The notes under the pieces were generated by a model. That model worked only from the letters and a program-made list of their open reading frames with translations, was not told the origin of the DNA and made no database searches. Positions 51,101 to 59,888 of a stretch of DNA of 64,000 bases are shown here, piece by piece. The first letter of the stretch is position 1. Each line of letters opens with the position of its first letter. Position numbers and translations under genes: made by a program. Origin of the DNA: an uncultured Tenacibaculum sp. (GTDB lineage: Bacteria > Bacteroidota > Bacteroidia > Flavobacteriales > Flavobacteriaceae); the NCBI RefSeq assembly GCF_947495995.1, contig NZ_CANMAX010000009.1:1-64000 (forward strand), given 5' to 3'.

Positions 51101-51406
51101 CTATTTTTTGAATAAAAAGCCTAAGCCTAAACGTGATAAGAACTTTTTTTCGAATTCCCAGAAAAATTTAAATTGACCAAATAACCATCCAACAATTGGT
51201 AATGTAGTTTGATAAATTGGAAAGATTAAAAGGATTCTTAAAGGATAATATAGCCAAGGATTCATAGTTTCTGGAGATAATCCAAGTAAATTGGTAACAG
51301 GTTTTGCTACCCAAGCAGAAAATGAACCGTTAATGGCAAAAACAATTAGTACAGCTACTACATCCCATGTAGTTTTTAGTCCCCAGCGTTCTTTTAATTT
51401 ATCCAC
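51101..51406 (-). CDS. DUF6787 family membrane protein
   Basis: 101 residues. KLKERWGLKTTWDVVAVLIV, then GSFSAWVAKP, and the C-terminal WLFGQFKFFWEFEKKFLSRL match the small Bacteroidota family DUF6787. Two helices at about 18-35 and 55-72. Function unknown. It is transcribed alone, after the terminator of the DUF937 gene upstream. Confidence 0.85.
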   Translation of the reverse strand: MDKLKERWGLKTTWDVVAVLIVFAINGSFSAWVAKPVTNLLGLSPETMNPWLYYPLRILLIFPIYQTTLPIVGWLFGQFKFFWEFEKKFLSRLGLGFLFKK

Positions 51407-51445
51407 AAAAAAAAGTTTAATAAAAACGCAAATGTATAGAAAAGA

Positions 51446-51476
51446 AAAAGGGTAAACAAAACTTGTTTACCCTTTT
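51446..51476 (-). terminator. Terminator of the DUF937 gene
   Basis: A 14-bp perfect stem (AAAAGGGTAAACAA with its complement) around a 3-base loop. On the minus strand it lies 20 bases after the DUF937 stop. The T/A runs make it potentially bidirectional. Confidence 0.88.
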
Positions 51477-51496
51477 GTTATTATATGTAATGAATC

Positions 51497-52138
51497 TTAT
51501 TTCTTACCAAACAAACCACCTAAAAGTCCACCTAATAAACCTCCAGATTTTTTATTACTTCCCCCAAGTACCATTCCAGCAACGTCGTCGATAACACTTC
51601 CGTCTCCGTCAGCATCTAATATTTTTTCAAGGAAACTTTGTTCGTTTTGAGTTTTACTTCCACCTAACATCCCTCCAAGTAAATCTCCAATACCGCCAGA
51701 ATTACTAACTCCAGTTTGTCTCGATTGTTTACCTAACATTCCCATTAAAATTGGGGCAGCAGTTTTTAAAATATTTCCAACAGCGCCAACATCCATTCCT
51801 GCTTTCTGACCAATAACTTGCTCTACACCCTGTTGTTTAGACCCTAAAACATGTCCTAAGATTTTACTTCCATCATTAACAACATCATTATTAACACCAC
51901 CATTAAATAAATCGCCTAAATTATCTAATATACCACCATCATGTTTAGTTAAAGCTCCCATTAATCCTTCAGCACCTTGAGGAGTAGCAGCATTACGTTG
52001 CATTGCTTTCATTAAAACAGGTAAAGCCATTGTTAAAACACTACCAGTTTTATTACTATCTTGACCAGTAGATCCAGCAACTCCGTTAATAATTGTTTTA
52101 CCCATAGGGCTGTTTAGTAAGTCTAAAATTCCTTCCAT
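51497..52138 (-). CDS. DUF937 domain protein
   Basis: 213 residues. It starts MEGILDLLNSPMGKTIINGV, with repeated helical units rich in Gly and small residues (LTMALPVLMKAMQRNA, GHVLGSKQQGVEQVIGQKAG, TAAPILMGMLGKQ), then DADGDGSVIDDVAG resembling an EF-hand-like loop, and an LLGGLLGGLFGKK end. DUF937 proteins are common in Bacteroidota; function not known. Monocistronic between terminators. Confidence 0.9.
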   Translation of the reverse strand: MEGILDLLNSPMGKTIINGVAGSTGQDSNKTGSVLTMALPVLMKAMQRNAATPQGAEGLMGALTKHDGGILDNLGDLFNGGVNNDVVNDGSKILGHVLGSKQQGVEQVIGQKAGMDVGAVGNILKTAAPILMGMLGKQSRQTGVSNSGGIGDLLGGMLGGSKTQNEQSFLEKILDADGDGSVIDDVAGMVLGGSNKKSGGLLGGLLGGLFGKK

Positions 52139-52280
52139 TTCTTTGATTTTATATTAATTCTACGATTATACAGACACAATATACAAAAACAAAGTCACAA
52201 TTTTCTTGAAATTTATTCATGTTATAATTGTATTCAATTTTATATTTTTACGCATACTTTACACAACCTAAATTTAATTT

Positions 52281-53606
52281 ATGAAGAAATTAGCACTACA
52301 CTGGAAGATTTTAATAGGGATGATTCTGGGTATTATATTTGGATTAGTAATGACTAACGTTAGTGGAGGAACTACTTTTGTTGGAAATTGGATAAAACCT
52401 TTCGGATCTATTTTTGTAAAACTATTGAAATTAATAGCAGTGCCTTTAATTATTGCTTCATTGATTAAAGGAATTTCTGATTTAAAAGATATTTCAAAAT
52501 TTAAGAATATAGGAATACGAACTATTGTTATATACATTGGAACTACAGTAATTGCTATTACCATTGGTTTATTGTTAGTAAATGTTGTAAAACCAGGAGA
52601 TGGAATTTCTGAAGAAACTATTGAAAAGTTAACTCAAACCTATGCAAATAGTGGTGGAGTACAATCTAAAATAGCAGAAGCTACACGTCAGAAATCAAGT
52701 GGACCATTACAATTTTTAGTAGATATGGTTCCAGATAATGCAATGGCAGCAATGAGTAATAACAAAGCAATGTTACAAGTAATTTTCTTTGCGATATTCT
52801 TAGGTATTTCAATGTTATTAATAGGAGAGAAAAAATCTGAGCCATTAAAACATTTCTTTGATTCTTTAAATGAAGTTGTTTTAAAAATGGTAGATTTAAT
52901 CATGTTATTTGCTCCTTATGCAGTGTTTGCTTTATTAGCAAATGTAGTTGTATCGTCTAATGATCCAGATTTATTATTAGCATTGTTAAAGTACGGAGGT
53001 ACGGTAGTGTTTGGATTATTATTAATGGTAGTTTTCTACATGATTCTAATAAGTGTTTTTGTAAAAAAGAATCCATTATGGTTTTTAAGTAAAATTTCTC
53101 CTGCACAATTATTAGCTTTCTCAACAAGTTCAAGTGCAGCGACATTACCAGTTACAATGGAACGTGTAGAAGAGCATGTTGGAGTAGATAAAGAAGTATC
53201 TAGTTTCGTACTGCCAGTTGGAGCAACAATTAATATGGATGGAACTAGTTTATATCAAGCTGTAGCAGCAGTTTTTATTGCTCAAGCTTTAAGTTTCGAT
53301 TTAACATTTGGAGACCAATTAACAATTATTCTAACAGCTTTACTAGCATCAATAGGTTCTGCAGCAGTTCCAGGAGCAGGTATGGTGATGTTAGTAATTG
53401 TTTTAGAGTCTGTAGGTTTTCCAGCAGATAAATTAGCAATAGGCTTAGCTTTAATTTTCGCTGTGGATAGACCATTAGATATGTGTAGAACGGTAATTAA
53501 TGTTACAGGAGATGCAACAGTATCTACTTTAGTAGCAAAATCTGTAGGGAAATTAGGTGATCCAAAGCCAAAAAACTGGGACGACCATTACGATGAAGTA
53601 AAATAA
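52281..53606 (+). CDS. Dicarboxylate/amino acid:cation symporter (DAACS family)
   Basis: 441 residues, eight predicted helices plus hairpin loops. Family motifs are FSTSSSAATLPVTMERVEE (HP1 serine-rich tip), NMDGTSLYQAVAAVFIAQ, PGAGMVML (HP2), and VDRPLDMCRTVINVTGD. It imports glutamate, aspartate or C4-dicarboxylates with Na+ or H+. Terminator follows. Confidence 0.95.
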   Translation: MKKLALHWKILIGMILGIIFGLVMTNVSGGTTFVGNWIKPFGSIFVKLLKLIAVPLIIASLIKGISDLKDISKFKNIGIRTIVIYIGTTVIAITIGLLLVNVVKPGDGISEETIEKLTQTYANSGGVQSKIAEATRQKSSGPLQFLVDMVPDNAMAAMSNNKAMLQVIFFAIFLGISMLLIGEKKSEPLKHFFDSLNEVVLKMVDLIMLFAPYAVFALLANVVVSSNDPDLLLALLKYGGTVVFGLLLMVVFYMILISVFVKKNPLWFLSKISPAQLLAFSTSSSAATLPVTMERVEEHVGVDKEVSSFVLPVGATINMDGTSLYQAVAAVFIAQALSFDLTFGDQLTIILTALLASIGSAAVPGAGMVMLVIVLESVGFPADKLAIGLALIFAVDRPLDMCRTVINVTGDATVSTLVAKSVGKLGDPKPKNWDDHYDEVK

Positions 53607-53647
53607 TTTTATTTCTTTATCATATATAAAAAAATAGTAATTTTATA

Positions 53648-53682
53648 AACACCAATACTAATTCTAGTATTGGTGTTTTTTG
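53648..53682 (+). terminator. Rho-independent terminator
   Basis: AACACCAATACTA pairs with TAGTATTGGTGTT around ATTC, then Ts. It ends the symporter transcript and separates it from the ATP-grasp operon. Confidence 0.93.
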
Positions 53683-53727
53683 TATTTTGATAGCCTATTT
53701 TAAACTAACTAAACGATAAATATTTAA

Positions 53728-54759
53728 ATGAACATTTGTTTTTTAATGTATCCTTGGGAAGATATCAAACCAGACAATGATTCTTCATTAACACTTATTC
53801 ATGAATGTGCAAAAAGAGGACATGGAGTTGCTATTTGTACACCTTCTAACTTAACAATTCGTAATAGTGTAACAAATGCTTTTTGTACTATTATTGATAG
53901 AATGGATAAAGTTCCTTCTTCACCCAAATCGTACTTTAAAAAAGCAACTGTAAGAGAAGAAATGTTGCCTTTAGCTGGGTTTGATGCCATTTTCATGAGA
54001 GCAAATCCGCCTTTAGATCCATTAATGCTGAACTTCTTAGATTCGGTAAAAGATGATGTTTTTATCATCAATTCTGTTCAAGGAATGCGAGAGGCAAATA
54101 ATAAACTGTATACTGCAGTTTTTGAGGATCCAAATAACGAGATTATTCCAGTTACTCACGTTTCCAAAAACAAAAACTACCTTATAAAGACTATTGAAGA
54201 ATCAACTTCAGATAAAATGATTTTGAAACCATTAAATGGTTATGGAGGATCTGGGGTTATTTTAATTGAAAAGTCAGCAATGGGGAATATTAATTCCTTG
54301 TTAGATTTTTACATTAGTAAAAGAGATGGATCTTCAGATTATGTGATTCTTCAGGAATATATAGAAGGAGCAGAGAAAGGTGATGTGCGTATTTTAATGT
54401 TAAATGGATTGCCAATTGGAGCAATGAAAAGAATTCCTGGAGAGAAAGATCATAGATCTAATGTTACTGCAGGAGGTAGAGTAGAGAAGCATAGACTAAC
54501 GCCAGCAGAAAAGATTTTATGTAAAAAAATTGGTCCGAAACTAGTAAAAGACGGATTGTATTTTGTTGGAATTGATGTAATCAATGGAAAACTGGTTGAG
54601 GTAAATGTTATGAGTCCAGGCGGAATTACATACATCAATAAAGTTTCTAAGGTAAGACTTCAAGAAAAAGTAATAGACTTTTTAGAAAGTAAAGTGTTAG
54701 AAAAGAATGCAGCTTTCAGAAGAATGACAGATTTAAAACGAAGAGTAGAAGAAGCTTGA
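53728..54759 (+). CDS. GshB-like ATP-grasp ligase
   Basis: 343 residues. The GshB/RimK-type ATP-grasp is clear: N-terminal domain with FLMYPWEDIKPDNDSSLTLI, central KMILKPLNGYGGSGVILIE (ATP loop), YVILQEYIEGAEKGDVRILM (metal-binding), KRIPGEKDHRSNVTAGG, and GIDVINGKLVEVNVMSPGG (metal ligands). No gshA (glutamate-cysteine ligase) accompanies it. Instead it heads an operon with sulfurtransferase, TerB-like, amidohydrolase-like and DUF1704 genes. It could make an amide bond in a small peptide or cofactor rather than glutathione. This is inference from context. Confidence 0.9.
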   Translation: MNICFLMYPWEDIKPDNDSSLTLIHECAKRGHGVAICTPSNLTIRNSVTNAFCTIIDRMDKVPSSPKSYFKKATVREEMLPLAGFDAIFMRANPPLDPLMLNFLDSVKDDVFIINSVQGMREANNKLYTAVFEDPNNEIIPVTHVSKNKNYLIKTIEESTSDKMILKPLNGYGGSGVILIEKSAMGNINSLLDFYISKRDGSSDYVILQEYIEGAEKGDVRILMLNGLPIGAMKRIPGEKDHRSNVTAGGRVEKHRLTPAEKILCKKIGPKLVKDGLYFVGIDVINGKLVEVNVMSPGGITYINKVSKVRLQEKVIDFLESKVLEKNAAFRRMTDLKRRVEEA

Positions 54760-54768
54760 AAAAAAGTT

Positions 54769-55608
54769 ATGTTACATGTTAATCAACCATTAGTAACGGT
54801 AGATTGGTTACACAAAAATTTAGATCAGGAAAACCTAATTATTTTCGATGCTACTATTCCTAAAGTAACTTCTAAAGAGGTAACTAATGAACAAAAAGAA
54901 TGTATATCAAATGCAATTTTCTTTGATTTAAAAGGTGTCTTTTTAGATAAAGAAGGTGAATTTCCTAATACTTTTCCAAAGACAGCTTACTTCGAAGAAC
55001 AAGCACAGCAAATAGGTGTGAATCAAAATAGTTGTATTATAATTTACGATCAATTAGGAGTTTATTCTTCAGCAAGAGTTTGGTGGTTGTTTAAAACATT
55101 TGGTTTTAATAATGTAGCGGTTTTAAACGGTGGTTTACCTGAATGGAAAAAGAATAATTTCCCTGTAGAAAACAATTATAAACAACAGTTATCGAAAGGT
55201 AACTTTAAAGCAAAACTTCAACCCGAAAAAGTAACTTTTATAGATCAAGTTTTATCTAAAATTATTGATGAGAGTTTTTGTGTAGCAGATGCACGATCTA
55301 AAGGTCGTTTTTATGCTGAAACTCCAGAACCAAGAGCGACTGTTAAAGGCGGGCATATTCCGAATTCTTATAGTTTACCGTACACAGAATTACAAGAATC
55401 AGGAAAAATGAAAACAAAAGAAGCTTTGCAAGAAGTTTTTAAAACAATAAATCCCACAAATAAATCGTATATTTTTTCATGTGGTACAGGAATTACAGCT
55501 TGTATTTTGGCTTTAGGATTAGAGTTAACAGGACACAATAATTATGCTGTTTATGATGGTTCTTGGACAGAGTGGGGAAGTTTACCAGATTTACCAATTG
55601 AAAAATAA
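54769..55608 (+). CDS. Sulfurtransferase (tandem rhodanese, thiosulfate/mercaptopyruvate type)
   Basis: 279 residues. Two rhodanese domains (about 1-125 and 150-278). The catalytic loop in the second is FSCGTGITAC (Cys in SCGTG). The first domain is inactive as usual (LGVYSSARVWWLFKTFGFNN). The active site loop CGTGITA is closer to mercaptopyruvate sulfurtransferase than thiosulfate type. It starts 9 bases after the ATP-grasp gene and may be a passenger of the operon or supply sulfur to it. Confidence 0.92.
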   Translation: MLHVNQPLVTVDWLHKNLDQENLIIFDATIPKVTSKEVTNEQKECISNAIFFDLKGVFLDKEGEFPNTFPKTAYFEEQAQQIGVNQNSCIIIYDQLGVYSSARVWWLFKTFGFNNVAVLNGGLPEWKKNNFPVENNYKQQLSKGNFKAKLQPEKVTFIDQVLSKIIDESFCVADARSKGRFYAETPEPRATVKGGHIPNSYSLPYTELQESGKMKTKEALQEVFKTINPTNKSYIFSCGTGITACILALGLELTGHNNYAVYDGSWTEWGSLPDLPIEK

Positions 55609-55610
55609 AT

Positions 55611-55937
55611 ATGAGTATAGATTGGACTAAAATTGAGTTTGAAGCATATGTTTTGTTATATGCAGCTCAATGTAACTTATTAGAAACAGAAGAGGAAAGA
55701 GAATACATTCTTTCTAAAGTAGACGAAAAAACATTTAATAAAGTACATACACAAATTGTCTTCGATAAAGAAGAAGATATTATTGAAAATATTAAAGAAT
55801 ACCTACTTACGAACAACTACTCTAACGAGGAAAAAAGAGCTTTAATAAATGATATTAAAGAGGTGTTTTTTGCTGATGGAACTGTGGATAAAATCGAAAA
55901 GAAAATTTTTGAAACATTACAGAAAATTCTAAAATAA
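55611..55937 (+). CDS. TerB-like small protein
   Basis: 108 residues, all helical. The C-terminal ALINDIKEVFFADGTVDKIE, then KKIFETL, resembles the tellurite-resistance TerB pattern (L...A..DG.v...E). The N-terminal half begins DWTKIEFEAYVLLYAAQ. Function unknown. It lies 2 bases after the sulfurtransferase stop and overlaps the next gene start by 1 base, so it is coupled in the operon. Confidence 0.65.
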   Translation: MSIDWTKIEFEAYVLLYAAQCNLLETEEEREYILSKVDEKTFNKVHTQIVFDKEEDIIENIKEYLLTNNYSNEEKRALINDIKEVFFADGTVDKIEKKIFETLQKILK

Positions 55938-56767
55938 TGGAAAAACTTTCGGTTGAAGAAATCATACAAAAGATAGCTTCCGAAGAAATGTTTGAAGCAG
56001 TTTCTGATGATTATTCATTCACATTAAAGATTGAAGATTATCAGCCTTACGTTTGTGCCGCTGTTCATGATGGACATCAATTTAGAAAAGAACTTTGGGA
56101 TAATTGTTTACATTCTGAATACGATCGTTGGTATGAAGAAGATCCATGTACAAAACAAGTGGTTTCATCTCATCCAATTGTAATTTCAGGTTTGGATTCT
56201 CGTTTTGAGTATGATTTAAACCGTGCGCCAGATAATGCTATTTATGAAGATGCTTGGGGAAAGAAGTTGTGGAAAACTCCTTTGGCAGAAGAGATGAAAA
56301 TTAAGAGTCTTAAAAAGCATGAAACGTTCTATAAAGTAGTATATAAACTTATAGAGAAGATAGAAGGTAAATTTGGAGCTTGTATCGTTTATGATATGCA
56401 TAGTTATAATTGGCAACGTTGGGATAGAGAAGTGCCAACATGGAATTTAGGAACTTCAAATGTAGATCAAGAAAGATTCAAAAACGAAATTGAAAGTTGG
56501 AGATTATTATTAGAAAAAATGCCTTTACCTAACGGAATAATTTCAACTTCTAAAATAAATGATACTTTTCAAGGAAATGGATATTTTCTAAAGTTTATAA
56601 CTTCAAATTTTAAAAATACACTTGTATTGGCCACAGAAATAGCAAAAGTATATTGCGATGAAATCAATCAAATTATATATCCAGAAGTAGTAAAAGCAGT
56701 AAAAAAATATTTAGATGACATGTTAAAAGAACATGCTTTCGATTTTTATGCTAAACATAAATCTTAA
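55937..56767 (+). CDS. N-formylglutamate amidohydrolase-like protein
   Basis: 276 residues. Family motifs: YVCAAVHDGHQFRKELWDNC (metal His/Asp), PDNAIYEDAWGKKLWKTPL, and VYDMHSYNWQRWD (metal His). It starts at ATG 55937, overlapping the TerB-like stop by 1 base. The fold is the N-formylglutamate amidohydrolase family, related to zinc carboxypeptidases. Between a ligase and a metallopeptidase it is unlikely to serve histidine catabolism, and no hut gene is present. A peptide or amide hydrolysis role is inferred. Confidence 0.82.
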   Translation: MEKLSVEEIIQKIASEEMFEAVSDDYSFTLKIEDYQPYVCAAVHDGHQFRKELWDNCLHSEYDRWYEEDPCTKQVVSSHPIVISGLDSRFEYDLNRAPDNAIYEDAWGKKLWKTPLAEEMKIKSLKKHETFYKVVYKLIEKIEGKFGACIVYDMHSYNWQRWDREVPTWNLGTSNVDQERFKNEIESWRLLLEKMPLPNGIISTSKINDTFQGNGYFLKFITSNFKNTLVLATEIAKVYCDEINQIIYPEVVKAVKKYLDDMLKEHAFDFYAKHKS

Positions 56768-56785
56768 CTTTGCAGTATTGAGTTT

Positions 56786-57952
56786 TTGAAAATGATGATT
56801 GAGACTTCAACCAAAACACAGAAAATATTAGATATAGATAAACAAATCGATACACTTGTTAAGAAAATCGAGTTGTTACGATATGTAAATCCAATAAATA
56901 TTGAAGAAGAAAAACAAAAGTTTTTTGCTTCTAAATATCTAACAGATCCATCATTTAAATATCCTGAAAGAGATTTCGATAAGTTTAAGTTACACAGTCA
57001 GTTTTTTGCTCTAGACTTAGAAGCTATCGAAGACGAAAAAATTAGAAATTTATATGAAGAAATCATTTATTTCTACTCAGGATTAATTCAATGTATAGAA
57101 ACAATTGGTGAAGGAAAGAAGTTTTACTACAATAGTTTGCGTTCTTTTGGTTCACCAACGGAAGCAGATGTAGAAAACGCTAAGTTTATTTTACATTTTG
57201 AAGATGATAGTGAAACTGACCCTCAATTTCAGCCAAAATATTCTCCAAAAGAAGCAGAAGCAATTTTTAGAGACTACGGAAAGCATTACGATTTTGATTA
57301 CAATATCAAACACTCTTCTACCATGAGTGCTATTGCTATGGTTTTAAATAGTACAAAAACTTTAGTGGTAAATAGTCATCATACTTATTCTGAAAATGAA
57401 ATGGCTATTTTAACGAATCATGAAATTGGTGTGCATATGGTTACTACCATGAATGCACTAGAGCATACTTTAAAAATATTCTCTCATGGTTTTCCTAATA
57501 ACGAAGAAACACAAGAAGGTTTAGCTGTTTTTAGTGAATATATGTCTGGCAATCTTACTTTAAAAAGGTTGAAAGAATTAGCATATCGTGTTTTAGCAGT
57601 GAATGGTTTAGCCAAAGGATATTCATTTTCAAAAACATTTAGATCATTACATAACACGTATGATTTAAATAGAGAATCAGCTTTTTATATTACGTTAAGA
57701 GCTTATAGAGGAGGAGGTTTTACTAAAGATTATCTATACCTAACCGGGCTAAAGAAAATTTATAATTTTTATAGAGAAGGTAGAGATTTAAGTACTTTGT
57801 TAACAGGAAAAGTATCTCTAGAATTTGAAGATGAAATAAAGTATTTAATAGAGAATAATTTTGCGGTTTCCTCAAAGTTTATAACTGATTCTTTTGGGGA
57901 GAATAATAATACAAATGAAACTATCGATTTTATTCTTGAGAACTTAAAATAA
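56786..57952 (+). CDS. DUF1704 (QEGLA motif) metallopeptidase, MATCAP-related
   Basis: 388 residues. Zincin motif LTNHEIGVHMVTTMN (H-E-x-x-x-H) and the name-giving NEETQEGLAVFSEYMSG, where the Glu is the third-ligand region. N-terminal helical region at about 1-120. The family was first named 'flavohemoglobin expression-modulating QEGLA motif'. Its eukaryotic relatives (KIAA0895L/MATCAP) remove the C-terminal tyrosine of tubulin. Here it follows the amidohydrolase-like gene by 18 bases and closes the operon with an ATP-grasp ligase, which makes a ligase/carboxypeptidase cycle conceivable. Confidence 0.88.
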   Translation: MKMMIETSTKTQKILDIDKQIDTLVKKIELLRYVNPINIEEEKQKFFASKYLTDPSFKYPERDFDKFKLHSQFFALDLEAIEDEKIRNLYEEIIYFYSGLIQCIETIGEGKKFYYNSLRSFGSPTEADVENAKFILHFEDDSETDPQFQPKYSPKEAEAIFRDYGKHYDFDYNIKHSSTMSAIAMVLNSTKTLVVNSHHTYSENEMAILTNHEIGVHMVTTMNALEHTLKIFSHGFPNNEETQEGLAVFSEYMSGNLTLKRLKELAYRVLAVNGLAKGYSFSKTFRSLHNTYDLNRESAFYITLRAYRGGGFTKDYLYLTGLKKIYNFYREGRDLSTLLTGKVSLEFEDEIKYLIENNFAVSSKFITDSFGENNNTNETIDFILENLK

Positions 57953-57971
57953 GAAGATTTAAGAAGAAGCT

Positions 57972-58676
57972 TTAGTCAGCAGAATTAATGGCGTCATCCT
58001 CAGAATAAGTAACGTCGTACGGTCTGTTTTTATGTTCGATTAAAAACGATAACCATTCATTAAAGTTTTCAACTTCGTAATAAAGTTTCTGATCAGCTTT
58101 ATTGAAAAAAGCTATTGGCCATTCACCATTTTCAGAGTTTTCACTATCAACTAACCAACACCAAATACCTTTTTTAGCATTTATAGAAGTTAAACAAAGT
58201 ATTGAATTGGCACTAATTTCATCACCATCTTCATGTGCAACTTTTCTAGAAATATCATCAATACATTCTGATAAGAAAATTGGTTTTTTAATATCTCTTA
58301 AAGAATATTTCCCATACAGTTGTGCTTTGTTTCCAAAATATTCTAAGAATAATACAAAAGATTGAGGAAAAATAAGATCAGAATCTTGTTCAATTTCTTG
58401 AATATCAAAATGAGTAAGCTTGGCTCCACTTTTTCCGTGAAGTTGATGATCATCTAAAAGTGAAATTACTTGATCCATAGTTTGATCTTCCACTTTAGAA
58501 TCAAAATCTATAGAATCAATCTGATCTCTAACTTTCTTTACAATTTGTAATTTTTCAGCGACATTTTTTTCCGCTGCATTAGATTCAGATTTATGAGATA
58601 TGTATATAGACAATCCACCAAACGCTAAAATAAACACAAGCGTTATAATGAATGCCTTTAAAGTCGTTGCTTTCAT
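57972..58676 (-). CDS. SMI1/KNR4 (SUKH)-like protein with N-terminal membrane helix
   Basis: 234 residues. A helix at about 8-27 (FIITLVFILAFGGLSIYIS) anchors an extracytoplasmic or cytoplasmic domain whose pattern (DIQEIEQDSDLIFPQSFVLF, LEYFGNKAQLYG, ... CLTSINAKKGIWCWLVDSEN, KLYYEVENFNEWLSFLIE) looks like the SUKH fold. SUKH proteins are often immunity factors, but no toxin gene is adjacent. It overlaps the HAD gene stop by 1 base. Family call is moderate. Confidence 0.6.
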   Translation of the reverse strand: MKATTLKAFIITLVFILAFGGLSIYISHKSESNAAEKNVAEKLQIVKKVRDQIDSIDFDSKVEDQTMDQVISLLDDHQLHGKSGAKLTHFDIQEIEQDSDLIFPQSFVLFLEYFGNKAQLYGKYSLRDIKKPIFLSECIDDISRKVAHEDGDEISANSILCLTSINAKKGIWCWLVDSENSENGEWPIAFFNKADQKLYYEVENFNEWLSFLIEHKNRPYDVTYSEDDAINSAD

Positions 58677-59326
58677 TAAAATAATTCAATTAACTGCTTG
58701 TAATCAGAGATCACCATGTCGGCATTCTTTAATGTTTGGTTGGTTACTATGGGATTATCATAACCAACAACAAAAATACCAGCATCATTAGCTGCTTGAA
58801 TTCCATTGTCAGAATCCTCAATTACAATGCATTCCCCCTTGTTAAATCCTCCCAAATGTACAGCTTTTTGAAATATTTCTGGGTGTGGTTTAGAAGCTTT
58901 TAACTCTGCGCCGCTAATTTTAACTTTAAAATACTGTTGTAAATCAAATCGATCGAAAACACGATTGATATTTACCATGGCAGAAGAAGACGCTAAAACT
59001 AAAACATAACCCTTGTTAAAAAAGTACTTTATTAGTTCTTCTACACCATCAATAAGTTTTAAATTCGGATCAGTTTCAAAGAAATCAATATATCGTTTTC
59101 TCTTATTTAGAACTAATGTTTCAGGATCATCATTAAGATTAAAGTGCTTTACCAATTTCTGAAAAGCATTTAAGGTAGAGGAACCAGTGAATGAAGTATA
59201 TAGTGTTTCGCTTACATCTAATCCTAATGATTCAAATACTTGATAGTAAGCTTTTTTATGTAATTCTTCAGAATCTATAATTACGCCATCCATATCAAAG
59301 ATTACGCATTTTAAATCTTGTACCAT
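58676..59326 (-). CDS. HAD-superfamily phosphatase, beta-phosphoglucomutase-like
   Basis: 216 residues. VIFDMDGVIIDSEELHKKAY has the nucleophile and acid/base Asp pair and the helical cap after it. LVLASSSAMVN is motif II, SKPHPEIFQKAVHLGG motif III (Lys), and CIVIEDSDNGIQAANDAG motif IV. It starts directly after the DCC-domain gene and overlaps the SUKH-like gene. Substrate is a small phosphate ester, perhaps a sugar phosphate. Confidence 0.93.
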   Translation of the reverse strand: MVQDLKCVIFDMDGVIIDSEELHKKAYYQVFESLGLDVSETLYTSFTGSSTLNAFQKLVKHFNLNDDPETLVLNKRKRYIDFFETDPNLKLIDGVEELIKYFFNKGYVLVLASSSAMVNINRVFDRFDLQQYFKVKISGAELKASKPHPEIFQKAVHLGGFNKGECIVIEDSDNGIQAANDAGIFVVGYDNPIVTNQTLKNADMVISDYKQLIELF

Positions 59327-59743
59327 TTAACTCAAAAATTTTGACGTTAACTCAGGTGTTGGTATCATACATTGATCTTTCTTACCAAACCATTTGTAAC
59401 GATTCTTAGCTATAAAATCGTAGACAAGATTACGTAAAGCTTTTGGAATTAACCAGAAAATTTGAGTTAATTTCCAAAAACCATTAAAACTACTCATAAT
59501 CTTTAGTGCAGCAGAAGATTTGATATAATATTTTCCTTTAGGATCAAACAAAATAATAGAATCGATTTTTGAAGTATCTATCTTTAAATGTTCAAGTACT
59601 TCTTTTCCTATTTCTGATTGTAAAGAAGTAAAAAGGAAAGCGTTTTTCTTATCTAATTTAATTACCTTTAAAACACTTTGATTGCATAAATTACAAACAC
59701 CGTCAAAGATTATTATTTTTTTATCTGCTGGAAAATCAAGCAT
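59327..59743 (-). CDS. DCC1-family thiol-disulfide oxidoreductase-like protein
   Basis: I start at ATG 59743 (MLDFPADKK); an ATG at 59794 adds a Lys/Phe-rich stretch that does not fit the family. 138 residues. The motif IIFDGVCNLCNQSV gives the DxxCxxC of the DCC family. The remainder (FTSLQSEIGKEVLEHL; GFWKLTQIFWLIPKALRN; YDFIAKNRYKWFGK) is typical. Members are thioredoxin-like by prediction. First gene of the minus-strand set DCC-HAD-SUKH. Confidence 0.85.
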   Translation of the reverse strand: MLDFPADKKIIIFDGVCNLCNQSVLKVIKLDKKNAFLFTSLQSEIGKEVLEHLKIDTSKIDSIILFDPKGKYYIKSSAALKIMSSFNGFWKLTQIFWLIPKALRNLVYDFIAKNRYKWFGKKDQCMIPTPELTSKFLS

Positions 59744-59888
59744 AAACAGAGTTGAAAAAGTTTTTTTCAAAATTACAATAACTTTTTGTAACAAAAATTG
59801 AAAGTTAGCGTCTTGTGTTTGTAAGTATGTATAAAAGCATAAGATTTATTATGCAACCATATACTTAATGTAAAAATTAACTAACCAT

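Noticed and set aside
53728..54759. Calling the ATP-grasp gene glutathione synthetase (gshB) outright
   Set aside because: Fold and motifs fit, but no gshA is near and the operon context points elsewhere, so no symbol was given.
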